Part shown: positions 44,683 to 54,057 of the stretch, one piece after another
Position numbering within the stretch: position 1 is the first letter of the stretch
How the letters are laid out: every line of letters starts with the position of its first letter
Source of the DNA: Pseudoxanthomonas sp. F37
GTDB taxonomy: Bacteria; Pseudomonadota; Gammaproteobacteria; Xanthomonadales; Xanthomonadaceae
Direction: 5' to 3'
NCBI RefSeq assembly: GCF_022965755.1
Contig: NZ_CP095187.1
Coordinates: 3,819,001-3,883,000, forward strand
Length of the DNA stretch: 64,000 nt
Position numbers and translations under genes: made by a program
The notes under the pieces: model-generated
What the model was told of the DNA's origin: nothing
Seen by the model: only the letters and a program-made list of their open reading frames with translations
Database searches by the model: none

Positions 44683-44847
44683 GCCGCCGCGCCCGGGCGG
44701 CGGCGCCGGCCGCGTCAGGAAGAAGCGGGCCAAGCGGGACACCCTGGGCATGAGGAAGGCGTCCGCCCCGCCACGCCGGAGAAAGGCGATCAGGGGCCCG
44801 TCGCACTCCGGGGTTCCGCCGCGCCCGCCCTGGCCACGATCGATGCC

Positions 44848-44863
44848 GGGAATAACGTTGTCA
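44848..44863. promoter_or_regulatory. second, imperfect NagR operator candidate
   Basis: The right half CGTTGTCA (44855-44862) is identical to the right half of the perfect palindrome at 45096-45111. The left half keeps only the central AA (ATAA in place of ACAA). It lies upstream of the minus-strand nagR operon, where autoregulation would need a site. Confidence 0.35.
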
Positions 44864-45095
44864 TGGCCGCGCGAACTGATCGGCAAAAGGGAGAGACACG
44901 GACCACTTCCCGTCCCCCGATGCGGGAGCGGTGACATCGTGCACTGCAGCACAAAGTCCATCGGACTCGACCCATCTTGCCTTCCGGGAGCCTGCATTGA
45001 TCCCATTCCTGTGCGTAATCAAAAGCTGAATACGACGATTGTTGCCCGTTGCCCAGGCCACACGGCCGCCCGGGTGCCTATTTGATGACAGAGTC

Positions 45096-45111
45096 TTGAC
45101 AACGTTGTCAA
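45096..45111. promoter_or_regulatory. perfect 16-bp palindrome, likely NagR operator
   Basis: TTGACAACGTTGTCAA is fully symmetric with a central CG, the standard geometry of LacI-family operators. It contains a TTGACA that can serve as -35 for the kinase gene, with a poor CACACT (45120-45125) as -10 at 18 bp. Binding would block that promoter. It is 65 bp upstream of the kinase GTG. Confidence 0.72.
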
Positions 45112-45175
45112 ACACTTTCCACACTCCGGCCACATCGGGATGAGGGGTCCCGGCCGCGGACATGTGGGGAGACGT

Positions 45176-46216
45176 GTGGTCGCCATTGCCAATCCATTGC
45201 CGACAGATGCCAGCCGCGGGGCGCATGACGCCTTCATCGCGGCCGATGTCGGTGGCACCCATGTCCGCATCGGCCTGGTGCGCGGCAGCGGCGAGGCCGG
45301 CATGCCGGTCCACGTGCTGGAATACCGCAAGTACGCCTGCGCCGAGCATGCCGGCCTGGGCGACATCGTCCAGGACTTCCTGGCCCAGCTGGGCCTGGAC
45401 CACGGTCGGGTGACGCGCGGGGTGATCGCCAGCGCCGGTTATGCGCTGGAAGACGGCACCGTCATCACCAACAACCTGCCGTGGCGCCTGTCGCTGGCCG
45501 ACCTGCGCATGCGGCTCGGCTTCGACGACGTCCGCCTGGTCAACGATTTCGAAGCCGTGGCCCATGCCGCCGCGCAGGTGGATGCCAGCCAGGTGCTGCA
45601 ACTGACCGGGCCGGCCATCGCACCGGCGCGTGGGCCGACCCTGATCCTGGGTCCGGGCACCGGCCTGGGCGCGGCTGTGTGGATCCCGGCCGGCGCACGT
45701 GCCGTGGTGCTGGCCACCGAAGCCGGCCAGGCGGCGCTCACCGCCGGCAACCCGCTGGAGATGGCGGTGCTGGCGCAGATGCTGGAGACCCGCACGCACG
45801 TACCGGTCGAACACGCCTTGTCCGGCCCCGGCCTGTTGAACCTGCATGCGGCCCTGTGCGCCGTGCGCGGTACCGCGCCGCCGGTCTATACCCACCCGGG
45901 CCAGATCACCGCGGCCGCGCAGTCGGGCGAAGACCCGCTGGCGCGCGAAAGCCTGGAGGTGTTCTGCGGGCTGCTGGGCAGCGTGGTGGGCGACATGGCC
46001 CTGCTCTACGGCGTGCAGGGTGGCGTGTACCTCGCCGGCGGGATCCTGCCGAGGATCCGCGATTTCCTGATCCGCAGCAGCTTCGTGGCGCGCTTCCTCA
46101 ACAAGGGAACGATGCGCGAGGCGCTGGAACGTATTCCCGTGAAGCTGGTGGAGCACGGGCAGCTCGGGGTGGTGGGTGCCGCCAAGTGGTACCTGGAGCA
46201 ACAGCAGGAAGATTGA
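45176..46216 (+). CDS. glucokinase-family kinase, probable GlcNAc kinase
   Basis: A 346-residue ASKHA-fold sugar kinase of the Glk type. ATP/phosphate motifs: AADVGGTHVRIGLV (phosphate 1), VNDFEAVAHA (catalytic Asp), ILGPGTGLGAAVW (phosphate 2), and the C-terminal GVYLAGGILPRI (adenosine motif). In GlcNAc loci of Xanthomonads such kinases phosphorylate imported GlcNAc or glucose. The GTG at 45176, after GGGGAGA, gives family length. The ATG at 45140 adds a glycine/arginine leader and is less likely. Regulated by the adjacent palindrome. Confidence 0.88.
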   Translation: MVAIANPLPTDASRGAHDAFIAADVGGTHVRIGLVRGSGEAGMPVHVLEYRKYACAEHAGLGDIVQDFLAQLGLDHGRVTRGVIASAGYALEDGTVITNNLPWRLSLADLRMRLGFDDVRLVNDFEAVAHAAAQVDASQVLQLTGPAIAPARGPTLILGPGTGLGAAVWIPAGARAVVLATEAGQAALTAGNPLEMAVLAQMLETRTHVPVEHALSGPGLLNLHAALCAVRGTAPPVYTHPGQITAAAQSGEDPLARESLEVFCGLLGSVVGDMALLYGVQGGVYLAGGILPRIRDFLIRSSFVARFLNKGTMREALERIPVKLVEHGQLGVVGAAKWYLEQQQED

Positions 46217-46329
46217 AGAGCAAGCGCCGGGACAGGCGTGGCGTCGATTGCAGTAACGGCTTCAGCACGGCGGAGCAAGCGCGAGCAAGACCTGCCGAAA
46301 CTCAAACAATGAATGATGGGAGAGACATC

Positions 46330-49023
46330 ATGACGTACCGCAGATCCATCCTTTCCGCCGCCATCGTGACCTGTCTGGGCGTGGCGGTGCAGGCGCACGC
46401 GCAGGACGCCCAGCCGACCGGCACCCAGGCGACCGACCTCGACACGGTGGTCGTCACCGGCATCCGCGGCAGCATCGAGAAAGCGCTCGACGCAAAGCGC
46501 GATGCCGCCACGCACGTCGAAGTCGTCACCGCCGAGGACATCGGCAAGCTGCCGGCCAAGAACGTGGCCGATACCCTGCGCCAGCTTCCCGGCGTCAACA
46601 TCGCGTCCTCCAGCGCCAGCGAGGGCGGCTTCGACGAAGCCGACCGCGTCAGCCTGCGCGGCACCAATCCCAGCCTCACCCAGACCCTGGTCAACGGCCA
46701 CACCATCGGCACCGGCGACTGGTTCGTGCTCAGCCAGGTCGGCAATGTCGGCCGCAGCGTGAGCTACTCGCTGTATCCGTCCGAGATCGTCGACCGCGTC
46801 GTCGTCCACAAGACCTCCGAAGCCAAGCTCGTCGAAGGCGGCACCGCCGGTTCGGTCAACATCATCACCCGCCGGCCGCTGCAGTTCGCCGATCCGCTGA
46901 CGATCCAGGGCTCCATCGGTGCGGTCCACTCCGACCTGCCGGGCGACACCAAGCCACAACTCGACGCCTTGCTGAACTGGCGCAACGACGAAGGCACCGC
47001 CGGCTTCCTGGTGCAGGTGTTCAACGAAGAACGCAGCCTGCGCCGCGACGGCCAGGAAGTGGTGGGCGGCTACGGCACCATCACCTCGACCAACCTGGAA
47101 CTGGATGGCGTTCTGTACCCCAACCTGATCGGCGCGGCCCTGTTCGAACAGGTGCGCAAGCGCCAGGGTGGCGTGGCCAACATCGAAGCCAAGGTCACCG
47201 ACGACCTGACCCTGAACGTCAACGCGTTCTACTCGCGGCTGAAGGCGGACAACTACAACCGCAACTACATGATGTGGGCCAGCCAGTTCGTCAACTCGCA
47301 GACGCCCACCAGCTACACCGTCGAGAACGGCGTGCTGACCAGCGCCACCTATGCGCCGGTCACCGGCGGCACCACCGTCACGCCCTATGGCGTGTACGAC
47401 ATGATCTCCCGTCCGGGCGCGGAGTCCACCTCCAAGTACATCGCGCTGGATGCCGAATGGAACGCCAGCGACGCGCTGAAGTTCGTTTTCCAGCTGGGTT
47501 CCACCAAGGGCAATGGCAGCAGCCCCACCCAGGACGTGCTGGAGACCGGCATCGCCGGCAACGCCGGCGCCAGCTGGAGCATGAACGGCGTGGGCAGACC
47601 CATCGACTGGTCGCTGGGCGGCACCAACACGGCCGCGAACCATCTGCCGCAGAACGGCTGGATCTTCGGCGCACAGGGCATCGATGTGCTGGACAAGGAA
47701 GACTGGGCTTCGGCCGATGGCCAGTTCTTCTTCCAGTCCGACGTGCTGTCCTCGCTGGACTTCGGCTACCGCTTCGCCACGCACGAGCGCAGCAACGACT
47801 TCTCGCTGGCGCAGGGGCCGAACTGGGCCAGCAACTGGACCGACATCAACGCCTATCCGGCGGCGGGCGGTGCATACCCGGGCGATTTCGGCGTGGGCGG
47901 CAACGTGCCCTCGGGCATCTGGTACTACACGCCTGCACAGCTGGCGGAGCTGAACGCCCGCTTCGCCAACCGCAACAATCCCGAACGCTTCTACTTCTCC
48001 GACGTCTACGGGGTGGAGGAAGACATCAACGCCGTGTACGCGCAGCTCAACTTCCGCGGCGATCGCTGGAGCGGCAACGCCGGCCTTCGATACGTGCAGA
48101 CGGAAACGGACGTGCACTACAACCAGGCGCTGGCGGTGAACTCCGGCATTCCCGGTGCGATCACCGGCTCGGCGTTCGGCGACTACCTGCCGGTGGTGGT
48201 GAACAACGACTACAACGAGTTGCTTCCCAGCGTGAACTTCAAGTTCGAGCTGACCGACAGCCTGGTGGCGCGCATCTCCGGCAGCAAGACCATGACCCGC
48301 CCGGACTTCTCGGCGCTGGCCGGCTCGCTGACGCTCAACGACCTGACTCACGAAGGCAGCGGCGGCAACCCGAACCTCGACCCGCTGGTCTCGACCAACT
48401 TCGACGCGTCGATCGAATGGTACTTCGCGCCACGCGCCCTGCTGGCCGCCAGCGTGTTCTCGATGGACATGGATGGCTACGTCGATTTCGGCAACGTGAT
48501 CGTCCAGTACAAGGACCAGCAGGCCAGCCAGGCGGCCGGCACCGACGTCTACAGCGACTACCTGGTGTCGATCCCGGTCAACTCGAACGGCAAGGCGCGC
48601 GGCGTGGAGCTGACCTACGAGCAGCCGATCGGCGAGAACTTCGGCATCAACGCCAACTACACCTACGTGGATGGCGAAGCCGATGGCGGCAAGCCGCTCA
48701 ACGGCACCTCCGAGAACACCTACAACCTGTCGGCCTGGTACGAGAACGACCGCTTCAACGCCCGTATCAACTACAGCTACCGCAGCTCGTTCTATGCAGG
48801 CGTCAGCCGCGCCGACAACTTCTACCAGGACGATTTCGACACCGTGTCCGCCTCGCTGGGCTTCAAGGCCACCGATTGGCTGACGGTCAGCCTGGATGGC
48901 CTGAACCTCAACAACCCGAAGCTGAAGTACTACACCGAGAACGATGCGGTCCCGGGCTACCTGCCGCACGCCTTCTACAGCAACGGCCGCCAGTACTACC
49001 TGAACTTCCGCTTCAAGTTCTGA
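46330..49023 (+). CDS. nagP: TonB-dependent receptor for N-acetylglucosamine/chitin products (NagP-like)
   Basis: An 897-residue outer-membrane receptor: signal peptide ending VQAHAQ, TonB box region TDLDTVVVTGIRGSIEKALDAKR, and a plug with EDIGKLPAKNVADTLRQLPGV and RVSLRGTNPSLTQTLVNGH. The pattern GIRGSIEKAL-AKR is typical of the sugar-linked TonB transporters of Xanthomonads, and the barrel ends YYLNFRFKF. Position between the kinase and a hexosaminidase and under the NagR palindrome points to GlcNAc oligomers as ligand. GGGAGA before 46330 supports this start over 46309. The 113-bp gap after the kinase has no visible promoter. Confidence 0.9.
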   Translation: MTYRRSILSAAIVTCLGVAVQAHAQDAQPTGTQATDLDTVVVTGIRGSIEKALDAKRDAATHVEVVTAEDIGKLPAKNVADTLRQLPGVNIASSSASEGGFDEADRVSLRGTNPSLTQTLVNGHTIGTGDWFVLSQVGNVGRSVSYSLYPSEIVDRVVVHKTSEAKLVEGGTAGSVNIITRRPLQFADPLTIQGSIGAVHSDLPGDTKPQLDALLNWRNDEGTAGFLVQVFNEERSLRRDGQEVVGGYGTITSTNLELDGVLYPNLIGAALFEQVRKRQGGVANIEAKVTDDLTLNVNAFYSRLKADNYNRNYMMWASQFVNSQTPTSYTVENGVLTSATYAPVTGGTTVTPYGVYDMISRPGAESTSKYIALDAEWNASDALKFVFQLGSTKGNGSSPTQDVLETGIAGNAGASWSMNGVGRPIDWSLGGTNTAANHLPQNGWIFGAQGIDVLDKEDWASADGQFFFQSDVLSSLDFGYRFATHERSNDFSLAQGPNWASNWTDINAYPAAGGAYPGDFGVGGNVPSGIWYYTPAQLAELNARFANRNNPERFYFSDVYGVEEDINAVYAQLNFRGDRWSGNAGLRYVQTETDVHYNQALAVNSGIPGAITGSAFGDYLPVVVNNDYNELLPSVNFKFELTDSLVARISGSKTMTRPDFSALAGSLTLNDLTHEGSGGNPNLDPLVSTNFDASIEWYFAPRALLAASVFSMDMDGYVDFGNVIVQYKDQQASQAAGTDVYSDYLVSIPVNSNGKARGVELTYEQPIGENFGINANYTYVDGEADGGKPLNGTSENTYNLSAWYENDRFNARINYSYRSSFYAGVSRADNFYQDDFDTVSASLGFKATDWLTVSLDGLNLNNPKLKYYTENDAVPGYLPHAFYSNGRQYYLNFRFKF

Positions 49024-49057
49024 CCGCATCGTCGATGTAAGGGAACGCTCTCCCTCT

Positions 49058-49090
49058 GCGGGCCTGGATTTGTCCGGGCCCGCTTTTTTT
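49058..49090 (+). terminator. rho-independent terminator after the NagP-like receptor
   Basis: An 11-bp stem (GCGGGCCTGGA at 49058-49068 with TCCGGGCCCGC at 49073-49083, one G-U pair), a TTTG loop, and seven T at 49084-49090. Textbook form. It ends the kinase-receptor transcript and lies 35 bp before the hexosaminidase, which would then need its own promoter or read-through. Confidence 0.85.
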
Positions 49091-49124
49091 GGCACTCTCC
49101 GCTCGTTCGTCCACGAGGATTCCG

Positions 49125-51461
49125 ATGAAACGACCCATCGTCCGTCGCGCCCTGGCCGGCGTGGCCCTCACCCTGCTGGTCCTGGCCGGCTGCGCCAGGA
49201 CGGGCAGCGATGCCGGCACCGCGTCCGCATCGGCGCCCATCGCGCCCGCCCTCATTCCCGCACCCGCCACGTTGCAGACGGGCGACGGCCGCTTCGTCAT
49301 CGATGGCCAGACCCGGGTATTCGCCACGGGCGAACCGGCGACGCGCGTTGCGCATCAGTTCGCCGCCTACCTGACCTCGGCCGGCGGCCCTGCATTGTCG
49401 GCCACCCAGGCCGACGGCGAAGGCGTGATCCGCTTCGTACTGGAAGCGGGAGGCGCGAACGACGCCTCTCCCGAGGCCTATACGCTGGACGTCACGCCCG
49501 AAGGCGTCACGGTGAAGGCACGCGACGAGCGCGGCCTGTTCTACGGCGCGGTGACGCTGTGGCAGCTCGCCACCCAGGGCGGCAAGGGCGGCGTCACCCT
49601 GCCGGCGCTGCATATCGAGGATGCGCCACGCTTCGGCTGGCGCGGATTCATGCTGGACCCGGCGCGCCATTTCCAGACCGTCGACGAGGTGAAGAAGATC
49701 ATCGACGCGATGGCCCTGCACAAGCTCAACACCCTGCACTGGCACCTGACCGACGACCAGGGCTGGCGCATCGAGATCAAGCAGTACCCCAAGCTCACCG
49801 CGATCGGCGGTTGCCGCATCCCGGCCGGCGACGGCGGCAAGGACCCGAAGACCGGCGAACCGCGCCCGTACTGCGGCTTCTATACGCAGGACCAGATCCG
49901 CGACGTGGTGAAGTACGCCGCCGAGCGCCACATCACCGTGGTGCCGGAGATCAACGTGCCAGGCCATGCGACGGCGGCGATCGCCGCCTATCCGGAACTG
50001 GGCTCCATCGACACGCCGCTGGTGCCGTCCAGCGAGTGGGGCGTGTTCCCCAACCTGGTCAACGTGGAAGAGCCGACGATCGCGTTCCTGGAGAACGTGC
50101 TGGGCGAAGTGGTCCAGCTGTTCCCCGGCACCTACGTGCACATCGGTGGCGACGAAGCGGTGAAGGACCAGTGGGAAGCGTCGGCACGCGAGCAGGCGCG
50201 CATGCGCCAGGTCGGCGCGAAGACCGAGATGGACCTGCAGGGCTATCTGGTGGAGCGGCTGGAGAAGTACCTCGCCGCACACGGCAAGCGCCTGATCGGC
50301 TGGGACGAGATTCTCGAAGCCAGGCTGCCGCCGGCCGCCACGGTGATGTCGTGGCGCGGCATCGAAGGCGGCCTGAAGGCCGCGCGCCAGGGCCATGACG
50401 TGGTGATGTCGCCCTCCGACAAGACTTACCTGGATTACCTGCAGACCGCCTCGCCGAACGAGCCGCCGGGACGCCCCGCGCTGATCACACTGCAGGACGT
50501 CTACGGGTTCGAGCCGGTGCCGCCTGCCCTGGAGGAAAGCCAGCGCCACCACATCCTCGGCCTGCAGGCCAACCTGTGGACCGAGCACACGCGCACGTTC
50601 GCGCGCCTGCAGCACAACGCTTTCCCGCGCCTGGCCGCGGTGGCCGAAACCGGCTGGACGCCGGCGGCGAAGAAGGACTTCGCCGACTTCAGCCGCCGCC
50701 TGCCCACGCAGCTGAAGCGCTACGACTCCATCGGCCTTGGCTACGCGAAGACGCCGTTCGAAGCGATGATCGCGACCGAGGACGACCGCAAGGCGGGCAC
50801 CGTGAAAGTCACGCTGTCCAATCCGCTCGGTTACGCCGTGCACTACACGACCGACGGCAGCGAACCGACCTCCTCGTCCAGCACGTTCGCAGCACCGCTC
50901 GACCTGAAGCTGCCGGTCACCGTGCGCGCGGCGGCCTTCGCCGATGGCCGTGCATTGGCCCCCGCCGCCACGTTCGAGCTGACGCCTGCCGCCATGCTGA
51001 CACGCACCGACGAAGCGATGGCCGTATGTCCGGACGCCGGCCGCCTGCTGCTGCGCCTGGAAGACGATGGCCCGGCCGATGGCGAGCGCGCGATCTTCAA
51101 CGCCACCATCTTCTATCCGTGCTGGCAATGGAACCAGGCCGACCTGGACGGCATCGCATCGATCAAGGTGCGCGCCGGGCGCATCCCGTACTACTTCCAG
51201 CTGGCGCACGACGAACCGCACCGCACGTTCGAGCCGGCGAAATCGCCGCTGGGCGAACTGGAAATCCTGGGTGGCGGCTGCAAGGGCCACACGCTGGCCA
51301 GCGTGCCGCTGCCGGCGGCGCCGGGCGCGGACGGGTTCCTGGACCTGGACGCACCCCTGCCCGCCGGCACCGCCGGCAAGCAGGACCTGTGCGTACGCTT
51401 CACCGGCGACACGCGGCCGCAGATGTGGGTGCTGGACCGCATCACCCTGCAGCCGCGCTGA
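49125..51461 (+). CDS. beta-N-acetylhexosaminidase (GH20) lipoprotein
   Basis: A 778-residue exported enzyme that removes terminal GlcNAc from chitooligosaccharides. Lipobox VLAGC with Cys23. Residues about 45-160 are the GH20 N-terminal beta/alpha domain. The catalytic barrel carries HWHLTDDQGWRIEIK, VPEINVPGHATAAIAAYPELG and the acid pair in YVHIGGDEAVKDQWEASA. WTEHTRTFARLQHNAFPRLAAVAE is the C-terminal family motif. The last 150 residues hold a chitobiase-like C-terminal and an Ig/F5-8-like domain. It supplies GlcNAc to the NagP-like receptor or acts in the periplasm. Confidence 0.95.
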   Translation: MKRPIVRRALAGVALTLLVLAGCARTGSDAGTASASAPIAPALIPAPATLQTGDGRFVIDGQTRVFATGEPATRVAHQFAAYLTSAGGPALSATQADGEGVIRFVLEAGGANDASPEAYTLDVTPEGVTVKARDERGLFYGAVTLWQLATQGGKGGVTLPALHIEDAPRFGWRGFMLDPARHFQTVDEVKKIIDAMALHKLNTLHWHLTDDQGWRIEIKQYPKLTAIGGCRIPAGDGGKDPKTGEPRPYCGFYTQDQIRDVVKYAAERHITVVPEINVPGHATAAIAAYPELGSIDTPLVPSSEWGVFPNLVNVEEPTIAFLENVLGEVVQLFPGTYVHIGGDEAVKDQWEASAREQARMRQVGAKTEMDLQGYLVERLEKYLAAHGKRLIGWDEILEARLPPAATVMSWRGIEGGLKAARQGHDVVMSPSDKTYLDYLQTASPNEPPGRPALITLQDVYGFEPVPPALEESQRHHILGLQANLWTEHTRTFARLQHNAFPRLAAVAETGWTPAAKKDFADFSRRLPTQLKRYDSIGLGYAKTPFEAMIATEDDRKAGTVKVTLSNPLGYAVHYTTDGSEPTSSSSTFAAPLDLKLPVTVRAAAFADGRALAPAATFELTPAAMLTRTDEAMAVCPDAGRLLLRLEDDGPADGERAIFNATIFYPCWQWNQADLDGIASIKVRAGRIPYYFQLAHDEPHRTFEPAKSPLGELEILGGGCKGHTLASVPLPAAPGADGFLDLDAPLPAGTAGKQDLCVRFTGDTRPQMWVLDRITLQPR

Positions 51462-51509
51462 GCATGCCGCGGCCGAAAAGTGCCGGGCGGTGTCCCGGCA
51501 CTTCGTTTC

Positions 51510-51926
51510 CTATGCTGCGCGTCGCGGTCGAAGCCGTGTATCGACGGCCAGCAGCATGCCGCGCAGGGGCGTGAACAAGGTGGCCAGGCCGGTCAGCACG
51601 CCGAGCGTGTTGGCCAGGGCATCGCGTGGATCGGCCATGCGCGTGGTGGTCAGCGCGCCCTGGGCGAACTCCAGACCGACGCCCAGCGCGACCAGCAGCG
51701 CCGCCACCAGCACGCAGCCGCGCCGCGTGGCGAACAGCTGCATCGCCGAGGCCGACAACAGCGCGTAGGCGAGGAAGTGCTCGACCTTGTCGCCCCCTTC
51801 GGGCACCGGCGGCAGCCCGCTCAGGTTGACCAGCGACAGGACCACGACGCCGCTCACGGCGAGCAGCCACAGACCCGACCACAGGCGCGGGCGCCGGAAC
51901 GGCTTCAGCGCGAAGATGCGGCTCAC
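51510..51926 (-). CDS. VanZ-like membrane protein
   Basis: A 138-residue protein with three to four helices. GDKVEHFLAYALLSASAM is the VanZ-family signature (K-x-x-H-x-x-x-Y), and VLVAALLVALGVGLEFAQG plus ADPRDALANTLGVLTG complete it. VanZ proteins are membrane proteins of uncertain role, some linked to teicoplanin tolerance or phosphotransbutyrylase. I use GTG at 51926, which overlaps the MidA-like stop (GTGA), because the residues before it form no sensible protein. Confidence 0.82.
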   Translation of the reverse strand: MSRIFALKPFRRPRLWSGLWLLAVSGVVVLSLVNLSGLPPVPEGGDKVEHFLAYALLSASAMQLFATRRGCVLVAALLVALGVGLEFAQGALTTTRMADPRDALANTLGVLTGLATLFTPLRGMLLAVDTRLRPRRAA

Positions 51927-53107
51927 AGGCGCCAGCTCAGGTCGTTGAACAGGAAGGCCGCGCCGAACTCGACATCGCGCGAGAAGCCCATCAGCTGGAA
52001 ACGCTCGCCCATTTCGCTGGGCAGCGTCAGCCGCCTGGCTTCGTTGCGCAGGCGCAGCAGCGTGGCCTCGTCCGCACGCGCCTGCGCTTCGTCCAGCCGC
52101 TCCTGCAGGCCGTTGCCCAGCAGGAAGTTCGCCTGGGTGGTGTAGCCGGCCAGGTCGAAGCCCGCATTCGTCCCCGCTTCGGCCAGCGCGGTGAAATCCA
52201 CCGAGGCGGTGATGTCCTGCAGGCCCGGCCACAGGTAGGCATCGTTGTGGACGCGATGCCGGTAGTACGCGCGCAGCGTGCCGTCCTCGCGGTCGGCCTG
52301 GTAGAACTCGCGGCGCGGGTAGCCGTAGTCGGCGAACAGCATCGCGCCCCGGTCTAGGCCGCCCATCACCGCCTGCACCCAGTACGGCAGCTGCGGCAGC
52401 AGTTCGGAACGGTAACCGTCGGGGAAAGGCTCGCCCAGGTAGCGTTCGACATGGCGCACGGCGGCCGACAGCAAGGCATCGGCCGGCCGGTCGGTACGGA
52501 CGAAACGGCCTTCGCCATCCAGCGCGACGCCTTCCTCGAACACCTCCCCGTCACGCAACGTGAAGCGCGGCGTCGGCAGCGCGTCGATCACCTCGTTGGC
52601 GAACAGCACGCCGTCCCAGCTCCCGGAAGGCGGCGCGTCCAGCCACTCCACCAGCTCGAACACCGGCGGGATGAGCCGCCGCCCCAGCCGCTCGCGCTGG
52701 CGCTCGCGCAGGTCCGCGCTCGGCTCGAGGATGGCGTAGCGCGCAGGCAGCGCATCCAGGTCGAGCAGGCGCTTGAGCATGACCTCGGCGAACGCACCGC
52801 TGCCGCCGCCGATCTCGACAAACCCGGCCTGTGGCCCGATCTGCTGCAGCACCGGCGCCACCGCCTGCGCCACGCAGCTGGCGAACAGCGGCCCCAGCTC
52901 CGGCGCGGTGGTGAAATCGCCCGCTTCACCGAACTTGGTGCTGCCCGCGCTGTAGTAGCCCAGCCCGGGCGCGTACAGACTGCGCTCCATGAACCGCGAG
53001 AACGGGATGCTGCCGCCCTCGGCGGCGATCTCGTTGCGTATGAAGGCCGCGAGGCGTTCGCTGTGCGCGCGCGCGTCGTCGTCGGGGAGGGGCAGATCGG
53101 CCTGCAT
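51923..53107 (-). CDS. MidA/NDUFAF7-like SAM-dependent methyltransferase
   Basis: A 394-residue protein of the DUF185 family. SIPFSRFMERSLYAPGLGYYS starts the conserved part and GDFTTAPELGPLFAS follows. The SAM-binding glycine loop is GFVEIGGGSGAFAEVML, and LFANEVIDALPTPRF is the next motif. The human homologue NDUFAF7 dimethylates an arginine in complex I subunit NDUFS2. A bacterial role in complex I assembly is inferred. Start 53107 follows GGTGC without strong Shine-Dalgarno, but it begins before the conserved block. It is divergent from the Anbu gene. Confidence 0.86.
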   Translation of the reverse strand: MQADLPLPDDDARAHSERLAAFIRNEIAAEGGSIPFSRFMERSLYAPGLGYYSAGSTKFGEAGDFTTAPELGPLFASCVAQAVAPVLQQIGPQAGFVEIGGGSGAFAEVMLKRLLDLDALPARYAILEPSADLRERQRERLGRRLIPPVFELVEWLDAPPSGSWDGVLFANEVIDALPTPRFTLRDGEVFEEGVALDGEGRFVRTDRPADALLSAAVRHVERYLGEPFPDGYRSELLPQLPYWVQAVMGGLDRGAMLFADYGYPRREFYQADREDGTLRAYYRHRVHNDAYLWPGLQDITASVDFTALAEAGTNAGFDLAGYTTQANFLLGNGLQERLDEAQARADEATLLRLRNEARRLTLPSEMGERFQLMGFSRDVEFGAAFLFNDLSWRL

Positions 53108-53226
53108 GGTGCACCGGGAGCGGGAAACCCGGCCATTGTACGGGCCGTCCAAGGCGGGGGTTGCGGCCCTAGCCAACCCCGGGGGTGGCGCATAGAATCG
53201 TGGTGCACAGCAGCAACGGACACGCC

Positions 53227-54057
53227 ATGACCTATTGCGTCGGCATCGAAGTCAACGAAGGCCTGGTCTTCGCCGCGGACACCCGCACCAGCGCCTCCTT
53301 CGACGACGTGCGCGTGTACCGCAAGATGCACGTGTTCGAATGGCCCGGCGACCGCGTGTTCGTCATCATGTCGGCCGGCAACCTGGCCACCACGCAGCTG
53401 ACCATCTCGCGGCTGCAGCGCGATGCCGACGATCCCAACGCGACACGCAGCCTGCGCACGTTCTCGCACCTGTACGAAGTGGCGGAGTACGTGGGCGACA
53501 CCCTGGTCGCCAGCCAGGTGAAGATGAAGGACGAGGCGCAGCAGAGCGGCGTCAATGTGCAGTCCACGCTCATCCTGGGCGGCCAGATCGCCGGGGAGCG
53601 TCCCGGCCTGTACATGGTCTATCCGCTCGGCAACTGCATCGCCACCTCGCCGGAAACGCCGTACCTGCAGATCGGCGAATCCAAGTACGGCAAGCCGATC
53701 CTGGACCGCATCATCCGTCCCGAGACGCCGCTGGAGGACGCCGCGCGCTGCGCGCTGGTGTCGCTGGATTCCACCATCCGCTCCAACCTGTCCGTCGGCA
53801 TGCCGGTGGACATGGCGCTGCTGCGCAGCGGCGACCTGAAGATCACCCAGAAGATGCGGCTGGAAGCGGACACCCCGCTGTACGCCGAGATCCACGACAC
53901 CTGGTCCCGCAAGCTGGAAGCCGCCGTGCACAGCCTGCCGCGCTTCCCGTGGGAACCGCCGCAGGAACGCGAAGCCTCGACGGACCCGCTGCCGGCCATG
54001 CCGCCACGCCGGATCGCTTCGCGGCAGGATCCAGGCGACGCACAAGGCCAGCAGTAG
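53227..54057 (+). CDS. Anbu proteasome-type protease homologue
   Basis: A 276-residue Ntn-hydrolase of the Anbu (BPH) family, ancestor-like relatives of 20S proteasome and HslV. The mature protein would start at Thr2 after Met removal (MTYCVGIEVNEGLVFAADTRTSAS) with nucleophile Thr, and FAADTRTSA corresponds to the Asp/Lys region of proteasome beta subunits. The body includes VFVIMSAGNLATTQLT and the C-terminal Pro-rich tail RFPWEPPQE. Anbu oligomerises in open rings or helices, and its role is unclear. Its usual partners are on the opposite strand just downstream. Confidence 0.9.
   Translation: MTYCVGIEVNEGLVFAADTRTSASFDDVRVYRKMHVFEWPGDRVFVIMSAGNLATTQLTISRLQRDADDPNATRSLRTFSHLYEVAEYVGDTLVASQVKMKDEAQQSGVNVQSTLILGGQIAGERPGLYMVYPLGNCIATSPETPYLQIGESKYGKPILDRIIRPETPLEDAARCALVSLDSTIRSNLSVGMPVDMALLRSGDLKITQKMRLEADTPLYAEIHDTWSRKLEAAVHSLPRFPWEPPQEREASTDPLPAMPPRRIASRQDPGDAQGQQ

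Larger units (their letters stand above)
44683..45175. other. divergent control region of the GlcNAc locus
   Basis: This 493-bp region separates the minus-strand nag genes from the kinase/TonB-receptor genes. It holds two operator-like palindromes (44848-44863 imperfect, 45096-45111 perfect). The remaining sequence shows no convincing gene. Open frames here are proline/arginine rich and lack family features. The Shine-Dalgarno-like GGGGAGA at 45166-45172 belongs to the kinase. Confidence 0.55.

Noticed and set aside
43286..44806. Longer nagR starting at 44806
   Set aside because: The extra 146 residues are proline/arginine/glycine rich and have no LacI homology. The HTH normally begins within about 10 residues of the start.
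46006..49095. Over 1000-codon minus-strand frame opposite the NagP-like receptor
   Set aside because: Mirror of a strongly biased gene. The receptor has clear TonB-box and plug motifs, the antisense has none.
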